Counted from the first letter of the stretch, positions 1-11,730 are shown. The stretch is 64,000 bases of DNA from Pseudisothecium myosuroides (GCA_951799445.1 OX637295.1:24180001-24244000); one strand, 5' to 3'. A program made the numbers and translations. The notes: generated by a model not told the origin, from the sequence alone.

Positions 1-113
1 ATCACCCAATTCAATAACGCGGGACCGACATTTGAATGCTTGACTACACAACGTAATCAAAATTTTATAGGACCTCATTTTTTATTTGCACTCATGTGCA
101 TTGATCAAGTGTA

Positions 114-306
114 GGGTGCGTTTGAACCTCCTATCACTTACCAACAAACGAGTAGCCAAAAGGGTGCATTGGAACCTCCAATCACTTACCAACAAATGAG
201 TAGCCGAAAGGGTGCGTTGGAACCTCCAATCACTTACCAACAAACGAGTAGCCGAAAGGGTGCGTTGGAACCTCCAATCACTTACCAAAAAAAGAGTAGC
301 CAAAAG
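114..306. repeat. 48-bp minisatellite, four copies
   Basis: Units start at about 114, 162, 210 and 258, exactly 48 bp apart, each beginning GGGTGCRTT. Differences are single bases; copy 1 and the end of copy 4 diverge most. Because 48 is a multiple of three, the minus strand stays open across the array, but the repeated peptide has no recognisable similarity and I do not call it a gene. Confidence 0.9.
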
Positions 307-2080
307 TTGCAAACAAGATAATCTGTTTTGAAACTAACATGTGAAGAAATTGACATCTAATGAGAATTTCTACCATTGGAAATGCGAGCATCAAAGTTGT
401 CACATTGTTGAAACACTGTTTAAAACACCCAACAATCGAGAATAGCAAGCAAGAACGAGCAGCTACACTTCTCACAGTACGGGTTAGGAGATGTTGATAG
501 TTTCTATTACGACATTCTTTTTTCTCCTAGACTTTTGGTTTCATTGACGTCACACTTTTTTTCCTCTCTTAACCTTTTAGTTTCATTGCTGTCAAATAGA
601 ATGCTTGCTTAGGTTTCATGACTACTTTAAATCGAACTAATTTCATTCATGGAACTCATGTATCTCAATCATGCCATTCTCACATTTTGGGTGTCACGTT
701 GCATGTGTAGATTGGAGACGTCATCACCAAACGGATTGAACTGCTTGAAGTATTCCTTAGAGGTATGAAAACAACCCAACAACCTTTCAAAAATAATCTT
801 ATTGTCTATCAAGAACCTAGCTACACCTTCAATTCAAAAGCTTTGTCTGTCTACAATCTATCAGAAAATTTAATTTGTGCACTCGGCATGTGCTGTAACT
901 TACTCGGTCTCCACTGCTCAATTTGTCAACTTGGCTGCATAACTAACCTAGCTCATACGCGTCTGGATTGGAAGGCCTGGAATTGTTAATGAACTTAGTG
1001 TCTGGAAGGCCGGGACTTGTTAATAAATTGCCAATGAAAAATTAATCAGCCATGTCAGGAGAGCAAAGAACACGTCTTCTGTGTGATAGTGATTAACCCT
1101 TCATCACCTGAACTGTGAAGACCAGCCAGAGGAGCTCGCAGGGTGCGGCCATAAGAAATTGCCCGCCTTGTCGAACCCCTCCTCTGTCCAAAATCTCACC
1201 GCTAAAATGGAAACTTCATTGCTCATTGTGATTGTATCTCGACACCAATTAGAGTATTGTGCGCTGGATCATCCATGCATAGCATTTGATCACGGTGTCT
1301 CCGTGGACTTCTGGCCTTTTGGAAGCTTGCATACAATGTGGAAGAGCAAAATTTGACAATGAGAACTCAAAATTTTCAGCTGAGATTTTGTGTGTAAGGT
1401 GGAATGAGGACCTTGAAAGTGTCTTGGGATAGTGTCCCTATTTTAGACCACGTGTGCGCAATCTGCGATTGAATATCGGAGTATTTCTCCGAGTATCTAC
1501 ATGCGGTGACCAAATGACCTCTCCAGGAACGGGTCATAGCAGGTTGCTCCCAATGTCAGCTGCACAGATATTGGGTGGTTGGAAAGGCTGCGACGAACAT
1601 TGGCTGCGACCTCTTTGGGAACAGTATGCCACTGGCATCTGCCGGTTACTTTGGCCTTACTGTCTTTGCCAAACTGCGAGGTGCGGCCAATTCGGGTGGC
1701 CCCACTTCAACCTTGCTGCAATTTTGTGTTAGCTATTAGGATCCCGTGTCAGAGCACTATGCTGCCCTCCCAATTTGGAATTCATACCACTCAATTGACC
1801 ACATCTGCGAAATGTACAGCCTGTTTCTCAATTCTCAGTGGACGTTTCCATTCCCTTGGCGATGGAGGGTTAATTATTGCGCAAAGGAGATTAAGTTTGG
1901 ATGTCAAGTGAGGATCGAGAGGTTGTAAGCGGTTATTTTTAATATTGATTCAATGAATTAGGTACTCCGAAAGCACCACTTGCGGTTACTAGACTAGTAT
2001 AATTTATATATTACTCCGTATTTTATTGTTGCATGAAAGGAGTTTCCAATGCACCAAAGAATGTGACATTTGGATAGCAT
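307..2080. other. intergenic stretch, no gene recognised
   Basis: Only short open frames (at most about 110 codons) occur, without family motifs. Around 950-1900 the composition is somewhat less AT-rich than the flanks, which could mark an old gene or element, but no exon could be assembled. Confidence 0.5.
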
Positions 2081-2720
2081 ATGCAAAAGTTGTGAAGGAT
2101 CAAAGTTTTCTTTGGTAGATGTTATAAAATTGTTTCTTCAATATTGATATTAGAGACTTTTGGGTTTGTATGCAAAAATTATGAAGGGTCAAAATTTTTT
2201 AGGTAGATATTCTAAAATCATATCTTCAAAATATTCCATATGCAAAAGTTAGGACGGGTCATTTTGGGGGGAATAGATGTTGCAAAATTGTTTATTCAAA
2301 TATTGAGTTTGGAGACATTTGGGTACCATATGCAAAAGTTAGGAAGGGTCAAATTTTAATTTGGTTAATATTGTAAAATCATTTTTTCCTATATCAATCT
2401 TAGAGACATTTGGGTATCATATGCAAAACTTAGGAAGGATCAAAGTTATTTTGGTAGATGTCCTAAAATCATTTCTTCAATATTTTGCATATGCAAAAGT
2501 TAGGAATGTTCATTTTTGGGGGGTAGATGTTTTAAAAAAATTTATTTAATATTGAGTTAGGAGACATTTGGGAACCATATGCAAAAGTTAGGAAGGATCA
2601 AATTTTAATTTGGTTCATGTAATATTTATTTCTATATTAATTTTGGAGACATTGTGAAATTATATGCAAAACTTAGGAAGGGTCAAAGTTTTTTCAATAG
2701 ATATTCTAAAGTCATTTCTT
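2081..2720. repeat. Tandem repeat with alternating 70- and 90-bp monomers
   Basis: The marker ATATGCAAAA recurs at about 2081, 2170, 2240, 2330, 2421, 2491, 2579 and 2664. Spacings are 89, 70, 90, 91, 70, 88 and 85 bp. Short monomers lack roughly 20 bp around the GGAGACATTTGGG motif. The 70-90-90 pattern repeats, giving a three-monomer higher-order unit of about 245-250 bp. Confidence 0.8.
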
Positions 2721-2752
2721 CAATATTGCTTTTGGGGATGCAATAGTTGCTA

Positions 2753-2944
2753 CAATAGAACCTCTCTCAGTGCATACTATCTTAGTGCATATATGCACTA
2801 AGAGGGATCGTGATATTTGTGAGTAGTAGTTGGGGGCCCATAGTGACAGGCCACGTTAGCCAAAGTTCTGACAGAACCTCTCCAACTGCATAAACCTCTC
2901 TTAGTGCATACTCTAGGCTCTATGCACTAAGACGGGTTCTACAG
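2753..2944. mobile_element. pogo/Emigrant-like MITE (copy A), 192 bp
   Basis: The termini are inverted repeats of about 25 bp: left CAATAGAACCTCTCTCAGTG, right (reverse complement) CTGTAGAACCCGTCTTAGTG. TA dinucleotides flank both ends (2751-2752 and 2945-2946). A terminus reading CAGTARAACCTCT with a TA target duplication is the signature of plant Emigrant/Lemi1 MITEs mobilised by pogo-type transposases. No coding capacity. A second copy lies at 17587-17771. Confidence 0.82.
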
Positions 2945-3339
2945 TACTAGAATGAAATGATTTATAAGTTTTTATTCTGTCTTACAGAGTATTAGCAAAA
3001 CAATGTCGGAGTAGCATATTTTTTTTCTTATTGTATACAAAAAAAGTTTTTTTTCTTATTTTATAAGTTTTTCCAGTGCGGCAAAAAAGAGTGATGTGAC
3101 CTTTTCTAAAAACACTAAAGAATAAACAATTTTTTTTTAAATGTTTCGTCTTTTTTACGTAAATTGTCTATGTTCTGTTGTTCTTTTGTGATTTTGAAGT
3201 TGAATTTGAAGGCGACATTAAACCTTGCATACCTACTAACTGATGAACTTGTGATGTACTTCCCCGAGCTTGAACCGTCTTTGTTTTTTCCAAATTTGCA
3301 AGGACTTCATTTCTAAAGTCATTTCAATCTTTTGCAGGG

Positions 3340-3540
3340 ATGGAGGGGGAACTACATCTAATTGCTTCATCGATACAAAAGGCAAATATGACTGAATCAC
3401 AACGTCGGTCATGTTATGAATTTTTACTGACTCAAAGTAACAACGGAACCTTGAAAAAAAGATCCCTTACAACTGCAGCACATCGATTTGGGTTCAGCAC
3501 TTGAACAATTAGGAGTGTATGAGCAAGGGGGTCAAGCATT
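3340..3540 (+). pseudogene. Mariner-type transposase, N-terminal fragment
   Basis: From the ATG at 3340 the frame reads through TESQRRSCYEFLL, then GTLKKRSLTTAAHRFGFST, then a stop, then TIRSVWARGSS if two TGA codons are read as the expected Arg and Trp. This resembles the N-terminal domain of plant mariner transposases (QR..IY..LL..S..G.LK, then .VA..F.VS..TI..IW). The TGA codons fit CGA-to-TGA and TGG-to-TGA decay. The downstream catalytic domain is missing: the frame runs straight into the repeat arm ending at 4062. Recognition is by eye only. Confidence 0.55.
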
Positions 3541-4062
3541 TTGAATTTAAATTTTGGTACACATGTTATTAACATAGAGATGATCTCATCATTAAAATTT
3601 CATGGTAAATAAACAATTTTTCAACCTTTAGGATAGTATCAAAGTTGGTAGTAGTGAAATCGTTTCTCACAACTACACATGTTGGTAGATTTTGAATATC
3701 TATTTTTGTGGGGGTCTTTTGGACTTGAATTTTTTTTAAATTTAATCAACATATAGATGGTCCTATGCCAAAATTTTCATAGGAAAATAATTCTTTTTCA
3801 GTCCTTGGGAGGGTGTCAAAGTTGGTAGTAGTGAAATTTTTCTCACTACTACACATGTTGGTAGATTTCGAATATATTTTTTTTTGTGAATCTTTTGGCC
3901 TTGAAATTTTATACACGTGTTGTTAACATACAGATGATGTTGTGGCAAAAATTTCATGGTAAAATACCAATTTCTGAGCTCTCGAGAGGGTGTCAAAGTT
4001 GGCAGCACTGAAATTTCTTTCACTGCAAATTCAAAAACGCCATTTTGATTGCTACCCCACTG
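3541..4062. mobile_element. Solo arm of a foldback, TA-flanked element
   Basis: Three units of about 176 bp (marker CACATGTTGG at 3676 and 3852) end in AAAACGCCATTTTGATTGC then TACCCCACTG, followed by TA at 4063-4064. The same arm forms both halves of the palindromic element at 11731-13124. Here only the right arm is present, directly after the mariner-type N-terminus, so this may be the remnant of a parent element with an internal deletion. Confidence 0.72.
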
Positions 4063-4064
4063 TA

Positions 4065-4839
4065 CAAGTTAACTTAAGGATCCTATGGTTAAATTTGTCA
4101 AGGAATAAATACAAATGAACATTCTAGCCTTGCTTTTGATATAAGTATTCTGAAGCAGTTTGGAAACTAATAACATTGCAATCTTTTAGGAATTAAGTCA
4201 ACAACGGAACATTTCACATAACATATATATGATAGATTTTAATGGTTTTATCTAGAAAACTAATTTAATTTACTATATTATAAAAATTACTATTCACATG
4301 GAGCTAAATTGAAATCACTAGAATAAATTGATGAAAGTATTGCAATTATTCATTAGAAAAACATATGCAAACAAACTAATAAAATCTTTACATGACCTAT
4401 TCAATATAGCTAAAAACATAGCACTTTCATTTTGTTTCTTTGTGCTGCTTAGAACATGCCTACCATTATGCAAGGGATTTGATACTAGGCTAAAATGGAT
4501 GAAAAATATGGAGCATTCAAAATGCCAAATTCTTCAAAATATACATTGAGGCTTCAATTCTATAGTGCCAAACAAAAAATTTCTAAATCTATCTAATAAG
4601 CATACATATTACAACTCCTTGTTACAATTTCATTGGGGTTGTCATATTTGGTGAGTTAATTAAGGTCTAGTGAACATGTTCATTGGATGAATAAACTAAA
4701 TTGGGCTTCCAAATGGTCTAGGCATATATGACTTTTTAAGGCTTGGGTTTTAGAATTTAGAATTTTTGTTAATATTGTCATTCACAGGATACTAATATCA
4801 AATGACATTAGCATTTTGAGGTGAAATAAGGTGTTGGAA
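4065..4839. other. AT-rich intergenic, no gene recognised
   Basis: One 73-codon open frame (4328-4549) has no recognisable motif. Nothing else is supported. Confidence 0.5.
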
Positions 4840-5699
4840 GTGTGGCACCAATGGATAAAAAATGTGTGCATCAACAAATATAAAATGCGGTGGGCACCAA
4901 TGGGTGGAATGGTAGGCAATTATTGGTGCCAACAAATGTATAATTTGGGTATCAATGGGTGGAATGGGGGACACTTATGGACAACAACGGTTATATAATT
5001 TTCACACCAATGGGTGGGATGGGAGACAATTATGGACAACAACAATATACAATTTGAATACCATTGGGTGGGATGGGAGACAATTATGGATGACAACAGT
5101 TATACAATTTGAATACCAACGGGTGGGATGCGAGACAATTACGGACGACAACGGATATACAATTTGAACACCAACGGGTGGGATGGGAGACAATTATGGA
5201 CGACAATGGTTAATCAATTTGAATACCATGGGTGGGATGAGAGACAATTTTAAATGACAATGGATATACAATTTGAATACCAGTGCGTGGATGGGAGACT
5301 ATTATCAACAACAACAGTTATATAATTCAAATACCAACGGGTGGGATGGGAGACAATCATGAACGACTATGGATATACAATTTAGACACCAATGGGTGGG
5401 ATAAGAGACAATTATGGATGACAAGGGATATATAATTTGAACACCAACGGGTGGGATGGGAAGCAATTATGGATGACAATGATTATACAATTTGGACACC
5501 AATCGGTGGGATGGGAGACAATATATTATAGAAGACAACGGATATACAATTTGAACACCAACGGATATACAATTTTGGACATCAATATAATGCTGGTGCC
5601 AACGGATATGAATGTGGGCACATACAATTTGAGCACCAATAAAGTATGGGTGCCAATGGGGGGATGGGAGATAATTATGGACACCAATGGATATACAAT
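4840..5699. repeat. 54-bp minisatellite, about 14 units, interrupted
   Basis: Units containing GGGTGGGATGGGAGACAATT and ATATACAATTTGAACACCAA recur with spacing 54-55 bp (for example at 5012, 5066, 5121, 5176 and 5230). The array is cut by the TTAA element at 5704-6638 and degenerate units resume at about 6643-6735 (CCAACAAACATG, AATGGGTGCAATGGTAGGC). The unit is 18 codons, so some frames stay open, but I see no protein. Confidence 0.85.
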
Positions 5700-5703
5700 T
5701 TAA

Positions 5704-6638
5704 CCCCTAAAGGCCCAAGGCCTTTTTTCTGCCAAAAAACCATCAAAACTGCCATTTCTATAGCAAGGAGTAAAAAAAAATGAAAAATGTTTTTTTTTCA
5801 CATCTAACCGTAGGATCTTAAACCTAACTAGTATGAGAATGTGTGGAAAAAATTTCAGAATTTTTGACCGCTCAGATTGCAAGAAATCTGCGTTTAAAGT
5901 GGAAAAAACAAGTATTTCAGCACATTGCGGGACTAGATTTTTTGACTTTAAACATTTTTCACTTAAAATTTTTGCACTACAGAGTTTTGTGCTTCAAATC
6001 TTTATAGTGGAGAATTGAGTTGAGAGTCTAGGAAAAAAAATAATATTCAAAAAAACTTAATTATCATTCCTAAAAAAATTATTAAGTAGAAGTAGGTACG
6101 AGATAGAAGGAAAATCTAAAACATTAATATATTTTAGATGGAATTAAAATACACTAATCCCAATGGTGAGATTGTTCTAGCAAGTAAACTAAACCATGAA
6201 ATTTTATTTTTTTTGAAAAATTGCAAAAATAGCATTTAGAAATGAATCCTACAAGTTATTTTTTTCAAGAAGATGCTCTAACTGCCCGAAAAACAAGAAT
6301 GTCCATAACTTTCTCGTAACAAATCCAAATGAAATGAATCAAAGCTTTCCAGATAGACAAAAATATAATCTACAAGAAAAAAATATTAAAAAATCAAAAA
6401 TCAAATTTTTGCCAAATTTTTCTTGCTGCCCGGACTGCCCAGTTACGAAAAAAAGTAACATATTTGGCCATAACTTTTGACTCCTATTTCCAAATGTCCT
6501 GAAATTTAGTGCATATGAAAGATATTCCTCGCGCCCACCTTCTGTTAAAATTTCAGCTTAAAATATGGAAATCTCTAATCACACGGACCTGCCCAAAATT
6601 TCTATACGGCTAAAAAACGCAGTCCGGTCCTTTAGGGG
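5704..6638 (+). mobile_element. piggyBac-like TTAA element PB1, 935 bp
   Basis: Flanked by TTAA at 5700-5703 and 6639-6642. Termini are CCCCTAAAGGCCCAAGG and (right end, reverse complement) CCCCTAAAGGACCGG. Non-coding. It interrupts the 54-bp minisatellite, so the target was ACAATTTAAGCGCC. It is very similar along its length to PB5 (37905-38835), suggesting recent shared ancestry. TTAA duplication with a CCC-starting terminus is typical of piggyBac; no transposase is present. Direction is assigned by similarity to the other copies. Confidence 0.8.
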
Positions 6639-6973
6639 TTAAGCGCCAACAAACATGCAATACCGGTTCCACAAGTATGTAGAGTAGGTGCGAATGGGTG
6701 CAATGGTAGGCATTTATAGGTAGGAGTGGTTGGATGCAAAAAAGACATCCCGACATCTCGGGGGGGTCACACCCCTAAAATTTTAGTAACCACTTGCGAT
6801 AATGGGGTATTTAATGGGGGGGTATTTATCTTCCTCCCATCTTTTTTTCCCTCCATATTGGTAGATAAAAAGCTACCAGCATGTAATTATGAGCACCCTA
6901 TTTTTTTTATAAATGGGTGGAGAGTCTATTTTTTGGCACCCTATTTTTTCTACATTTTAGAACTACGGAATAC

Positions 6974-7039
6974 CAAAAGGAATGTGAACGCATTGCAAAA
7001 GGAATGTGAATGCATTGCAAAAGGAATGTGAATGCATTG
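6974..7039. repeat. 22-bp tandem repeat, three copies
   Basis: CAAAAGGAATGTGAATGCATTG repeats at 6974, 6996 and 7018 with one base change (AACGC in the first). Short slippage-type repeat with no gene around it. Confidence 0.85.
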
Positions 7040-7151
7040 CAAAAGCAATAATGCAAGCAAATTTTTTCCATAACATTGGAAGTAGTATCAATGCAACACA
7101 CAATACCAGCAATGTACCATTGAAACTTCCAGCTTGAACTAGAATTGTTTC

Positions 7152-7463
7152 CCACCTAAACCACCAAATTAATTTAAGTTAAAGCGCTTAATTAAAATTT
7201 AATTCAAGTTCAGGACAGCTCATCCATCCAACCCCCCAAATGTTCAAGTTATTTTCCACCTAAGCCACCAAATTAAGTTAAGTTAAAGCGCTTATTTAAA
7301 AGTTAATTCAAATTCAGGACAGCTCACCTATCCAAGACTTCCAATGTTCAAGTTGTTTTCCACCTAAACCACCAAATTAAGTTAAGTTAAAGCGCTTAAT
7401 TAGAAGTTAATTCAAATTCAAGACAATTCACACATCCAACCCTCCAATCCATTAATTAGAAAA
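7152..7463. repeat. 104-bp tandem repeat, three copies
   Basis: Units start with CCACCTAARCCACCAAATTA at 7152, 7256 and 7360, exactly 104 bp apart, and contain TTAAGTTAAAGCGCTTA, itself nearly palindromic. No coding content. Confidence 0.87.
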
Positions 7464-8104
7464 CTGAACCTACTAAGGAATTTCAGAGGTATCCAATGTT
7501 TGACACCCTATTTTTTTCTACTATATTAAAAAATGAAGGATTTTTTCATACCCTATTTTTTTTTATAAATGCACTAAGCACATATTACCAATGCTATGGT
7601 GGATCTACCAAAAGTATAAATTTTTCCTTCAATGAATTAAATTGACCCTATTTTTTATCTCACATAGTTTTCTACTGCACCGCTAGTGACCCCCCCGAGC
7701 CTGACATCAATCACTTTATCCCCGACTTCTACCCATTCACCCTTACATGTATGCACCACCTATCTAACATGGAACGTGTGTAGTACAATACGTGGATAAA
7801 ATATGTCTATATGCTTATAGATCACTGTGTCAAAAAATCAACATATTGTTGACTACATTTGGATGGAGGAGCTCCAATTGGATGGGCATGTTGGACAAAT
7901 GGACAAACATGAAATATAGGCAGCTTGATAAATTTGAATTTGATCCACTTTGATGATGATTTATTCATCTTTCTACATTTTCATCCAAATTCAAAAGTAT
8001 TCTAAAGCTTAAAATATGGTTCAAGCAAATTATAGAAACTATCCTAATAAATGTATAATGTAATAAAGATAACTTTACACATGTTGCAACAATTGTATAG
8101 TTGG
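7464..8104. other. AT-rich intergenic, nothing recognised
   Basis: No gene, no clear repeat. Poly-T tracts and short frames only. Confidence 0.45.
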
Positions 8105-8965
8105 GTACAATAATCTTACAAAGTGCTTATTTTTGCCATTCAAAGATTGTTGCATAATATAGAAAAGATTTGGAATTTTTCATCTTGCATAATTAACTCG
8201 CAATTCTCTCGCAATTCCAATCAAGTATACCAAATTTCATTTTTTTGAAAACAAACTTCATTTTTTGGTAAATTTTCAAAGTCAATTTTCATGATCTTAC
8301 ATAATATTTTATTGAAAACAATTAGTGATGAATTTTTTAAATTTGATTGCATAGATATGTAAGGAACATCCATCCATATAGCTTTCTTATTAAAAATATC
8401 CCATTAATTAACAAAAATACGATCTATGAAGAGTTCAATGTGAGGTGTTGTACGACTAAATGTTGCAAAATAGATATCTCTATATTAGTTAACTATATTT
8501 TGGCAAAGTAATGGTACCATCATGCTCCAAAATACAAAATTAGTTACCATGTAAGGGCCAAAAAGAAAAATCTAATTATATTAAAGAGATATCTATTTTA
8601 CAAAAAATGTGCATTATTACTCCCAACATTGAAATCTCTATAGAAGGAATTGTGAAACTTTTTTGGAGATGCTTGTTGAAAGGAAGATGTGCATATGAAC
8701 ATTTCCTACATATATCTACAATTGAATTTAAAACATTCATCACCAATGTTTTTCATTGTAAAACTATAAAAATTTAATTAATTTTTTTGCCAAAAATGGA
8801 GTTTTGGTTTTTTGAAACTGAAATTTGGTATATTTGATTGGGATTGTGTAAAAATGCAATGATAACCATGCTTACCAAAATATACTAATTATGATTCACA
8901 TTGTACAAAATTCTTTGAATAGCTCAAATAAGCAAATTATAAGATTATTATACCTGTTTGTACAA
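8105..8965. mobile_element. Foldback element FB2, copy 1
   Basis: Left arm (about 8110-8400) and right arm (about 8640-8960) are diverged reverse complements: CAATTCCAATCAAGTATACC on the left against a right-arm stretch reading GGTATATTTGATTGGGATTG. The same family is clearer at 25369-26258, and a left arm alone lies at 52616-52945. Ends are approximate. Non-coding. Confidence 0.62.
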
Positions 8966-9189
8966 CAAAAAAATTCTTTTGGCACCAAGGAAGTGGAACT
9001 TAAATTTGAAGAAAACTTGGGATGTTGGAATCAACATACAAAAATCCAAAATAAAACCCATCCCAATTGCAAAATCTACTCTTGTATCCAATTTTGCTTT
9101 AATGCAACCTAGTAAAGTGAAAATTTAACTTTTAAAGGACATTTTATATTCAGGCTTGGTCAAACCAATTTTTGAACGACTAATAGATT

Positions 9190-9657
9190 TAAACTCAAGT
9201 TTTATCTTCATTATTTCTAGGATGAAAGTTTCCCTAATTTCTAGAGATATTTTATCAAGTTGTTGTCCTATCTAATGGTTGGATTTGGTGTTAGCCAAAA
9301 TTGCATTGACTCTAGTTCAAATCTTGATTTGCAAAAATGAGGTCACAGATTTAAGAACACAAAAATCTCAAAAAAATCACTATGTCAAGAGAACCTCATT
9401 TCAAGTCCATTCCAACAAATTGTACTAAAAAAATGATAATATTTTGCTTGTAATTGCATTTAGTAGGAGTTTAAAAATTTCCCTTCCAAAATATATAAAA
9501 AAATATTGGTGATAGAATTGGAGAATCTTACCGTAAAGATGGAATCTAAAATTCAAAGCCTACAGCTTCTTTTTTTATCACTTCCAAAACATTCTTCCAA
9601 ATAGCATTTTATAATGATTTTTCTCAAATTGAGAATTCTCAAGAAGGCTCTGGACGT
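9190..9657 (-). mobile_element. Inverted, truncated relative of the X element
   Basis: This stretch is the diverged reverse complement of 10675-11200: for example AGTCCATTCCAAC here against GTTGGAATGGATTTGAA there, and AAGTTGTTGTCCTATC against GATAGGACAACAACTTG. Its inner end TCTGGACGTTTAA abuts element Y. With the X element at 10670-11238 it forms an inverted pair with arms of about 450-500 bp. Confidence 0.66.
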
Positions 9658-9661
9658 TTAA

Positions 9662-10389
9662 CCCTGGAGCGCCATTCCGTGGCGTTCCGATGACAACATT
9701 GTTGAGAAAAAGAGGATTCAAAAGTATTATTTCATCCTCCTTTTCCTTGTTGACCTTTCATATTGGGTTATGAAGAGTATCCAATAGAGTTTGTACTCTT
9801 TTCAATGTTTGTCTTCACGGAAATGAGAAGTTATTAAAAAAATAGATCACCAAATATGCTATTTTAGAGTATTTTGGGAAGTTATTGCTCCTTGCTCTAA
9901 ATCTGAAATTTCTCTACAAAAATCATATTTTTTGAATTTGAGTCCAACTACCAAAATTAAGGTCATCTACTCTAGTTTCTACTCCAATTTGAATTTTGAA
10001 AAAATTCCTAATATTGAGTATTTTATTGCAATTTGAACTTTGGGTGTATTTGCAATGTCTATTATTTTCTAATTATAGAATGATACGGAAATTGAGTTTA
10101 TACCATGATGTTTGTCATTGTAATATACACACATGGTGAAATTTTCAGATTTTTTGAAATAATTTTCTATTTAATATGATTTTTCTTCACTTTTTCTTCA
10201 AAATTCCTTAAAAAATCAATTTTCCAAAAAAAAAAATCTAATTTTTTTGTGAAGTAAAGGAAACATGTAATTTCATCTTTGAAAAATAAATATAAATTTT
10301 TTCATACATATCTAATTGCAAAATGGCAGCAAATTGAGCGTTGGGCAATGAGGCTTGGAATCAGTGGTCATAGGTCCGTCATTTAGGGG
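9662..10389 (-). mobile_element. TTAA element Y, 728 bp
   Basis: Starts CCCTGGAGCGCC after TTAA (9658-9661) and ends GTCATTTAGGGG before TCAA (10390-10393, a decayed TTAA). The two ends match the opposite ends of element X (CCCCTAAACG and CGCTCCAGGG), so Y is a second, reversed family member with a different interior. Non-coding. Confidence 0.58.
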
Positions 10390-10390
10390 T

Positions 10391-11285
10391 CAAGGTGGGG
10401 TGTTGTAAAAGCAATCCGGCTCTAGAAGCGACCTCTATCATAGAGGTACATTTTTCTTTCTTCAGTGTATCCACAATGTACATTTCAAGAGGGGATCGCA
10501 TTTAGTGACCACTAGGTTCCAACTTCAAAAATTCATAACTAATTCTATAAAGGTTCAAAAAATATGAAACGACTTGGATTACATGCCAATTCCATTTTTC
10601 TTCCTACCAAAATTTACTGAAAATTGTTTCAAGGAGTTTAGATTCCTCCCAAATGCAATCAGCTCTTAACCCCTAAACGTCTGGATTCATCTCCAAAATT
10701 GACGATTTGAGAAAAACCATTATAAACTACAATTTGGAAGAATATTTTGGAATTGGTATACAAATGAAAGCTGTAGATTTTGATTTTTAAATTCTATTTG
10801 TACGGTTAGATCTACTAATGCTATCACCAATCTTTTTCAATAAATTTTGAAAAGAAAATTTCAGAATTCCTTCTAAATTCAATTACAAGTAAAATATTAT
10901 CATTTTTTGAGTAAAACTTGTTGGAATGGATTTGAAATAAGGTTCTCTTCATATGGTGATTTTTTGAAATTTTTGTGACCTTTACATCTTTGACCTCATT
11001 TTTGCACATCTAGTTTTGAACTAAAGTCAATGCAAATTGACCACTTGACATACTTCCACATTTATAATTTTAGAAATGTATATATTCTAGTAACACCAAA
11101 TCCACCCAATGGATAGGACAACAACTTGATAAAGTATCACCAAAAATTAGGATGACTTTCATCCAAGCAGGAATGAGACAGAAACAAGGATCTGAATCTG
11201 TTCATCGTCCAGAAAATGGACGTCGGAGCGCTCCAGGGTTAAAAGGTCGCTTTAAGAGCACACTACCTTACGGGTTAAGTTACCT
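10391..11285 (-). mobile_element. Z-family MITE, copy 2, split by element X
   Basis: Segments 10391-10669 and 11243-11285 together match the reverse complement of the Z element at 34135-34444, including CAATGTACATTTCAAGAGG and AATGCAATCAGCTCTTAA. The X element sits in the TTAA of CAGCTCTTAA. The right terminus GGTCGCTTTAAGAGCACAC then TACCTTA is the family end. Confidence 0.68.
10670..11238 (+). mobile_element. TTAA element X, 569 bp
   Basis: Bounded by TTAA at 10666-10669 and 11239-11242. It starts CCCCTAAACGTCTGG and ends GGAGCGCTCCAGGG. Intact Z at 34135-34444 reads through the same site with a single TTAA, which gives an unoccupied site and shows the duplication is exactly four bases. 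Non-coding; the interior differs from the PB family. Confidence 0.77.
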
Positions 11286-11728
11286 TACGTATTTGTTTTG
11301 ACTGCCTATGACGTATCTTTTCTTTTTCTTTCAAAAATGAGTTGACCACTAGGCTTGTGAAATAGACTTGTGATATGTTTCTCTTCACTGATGATGTTCT
11401 GTGCAGCGAATTGAGTGCTGTGCAAATAAGTAGAACTTTGCTGATGAAGACACTCAGGATGGTTGCCATGGCCAGCACACTCACTTCAGTTGCAAGCTCA
11501 CTGACCCCATATATTTCATCTTCTCACTGGAACCAATTTTATTTGTATTTTAAAGTTTACCATCATTTTTGTTGTGGCTGGCAAGTACGCAGAGCAGTGA
11601 GGACTGACTGGGAACATGACCCTGTAATTAAGATGTCTCTTCCAAAGAGCCAACTATGTGGAGTCCAAGTCCCATGTACAGTATGTGAATATGGTGTATA
11701 TCACATATAAATATACGAGTATATTATG
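11286..11728. other. Intergenic, no gene recognised
   Basis: A 111-codon open frame on + (11375-11710) has no recognisable family signature and average composition. I do not call it a gene. Confidence 0.4.
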
Positions 11729-11730
11729 TA

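Noticed and set aside
114..306. Regularly spaced repeats as a CRISPR array, also at 2081, 4840 and 7152
   Set aside because: Units are head-to-tail without unique spacers, and the window is eukaryotic.
82..312. 76-codon minus frame over the 48-bp repeat as a repeat protein
   Set aside because: The openness follows from a unit length divisible by three; the peptide has no known repeat motif and no promoter or exon context.
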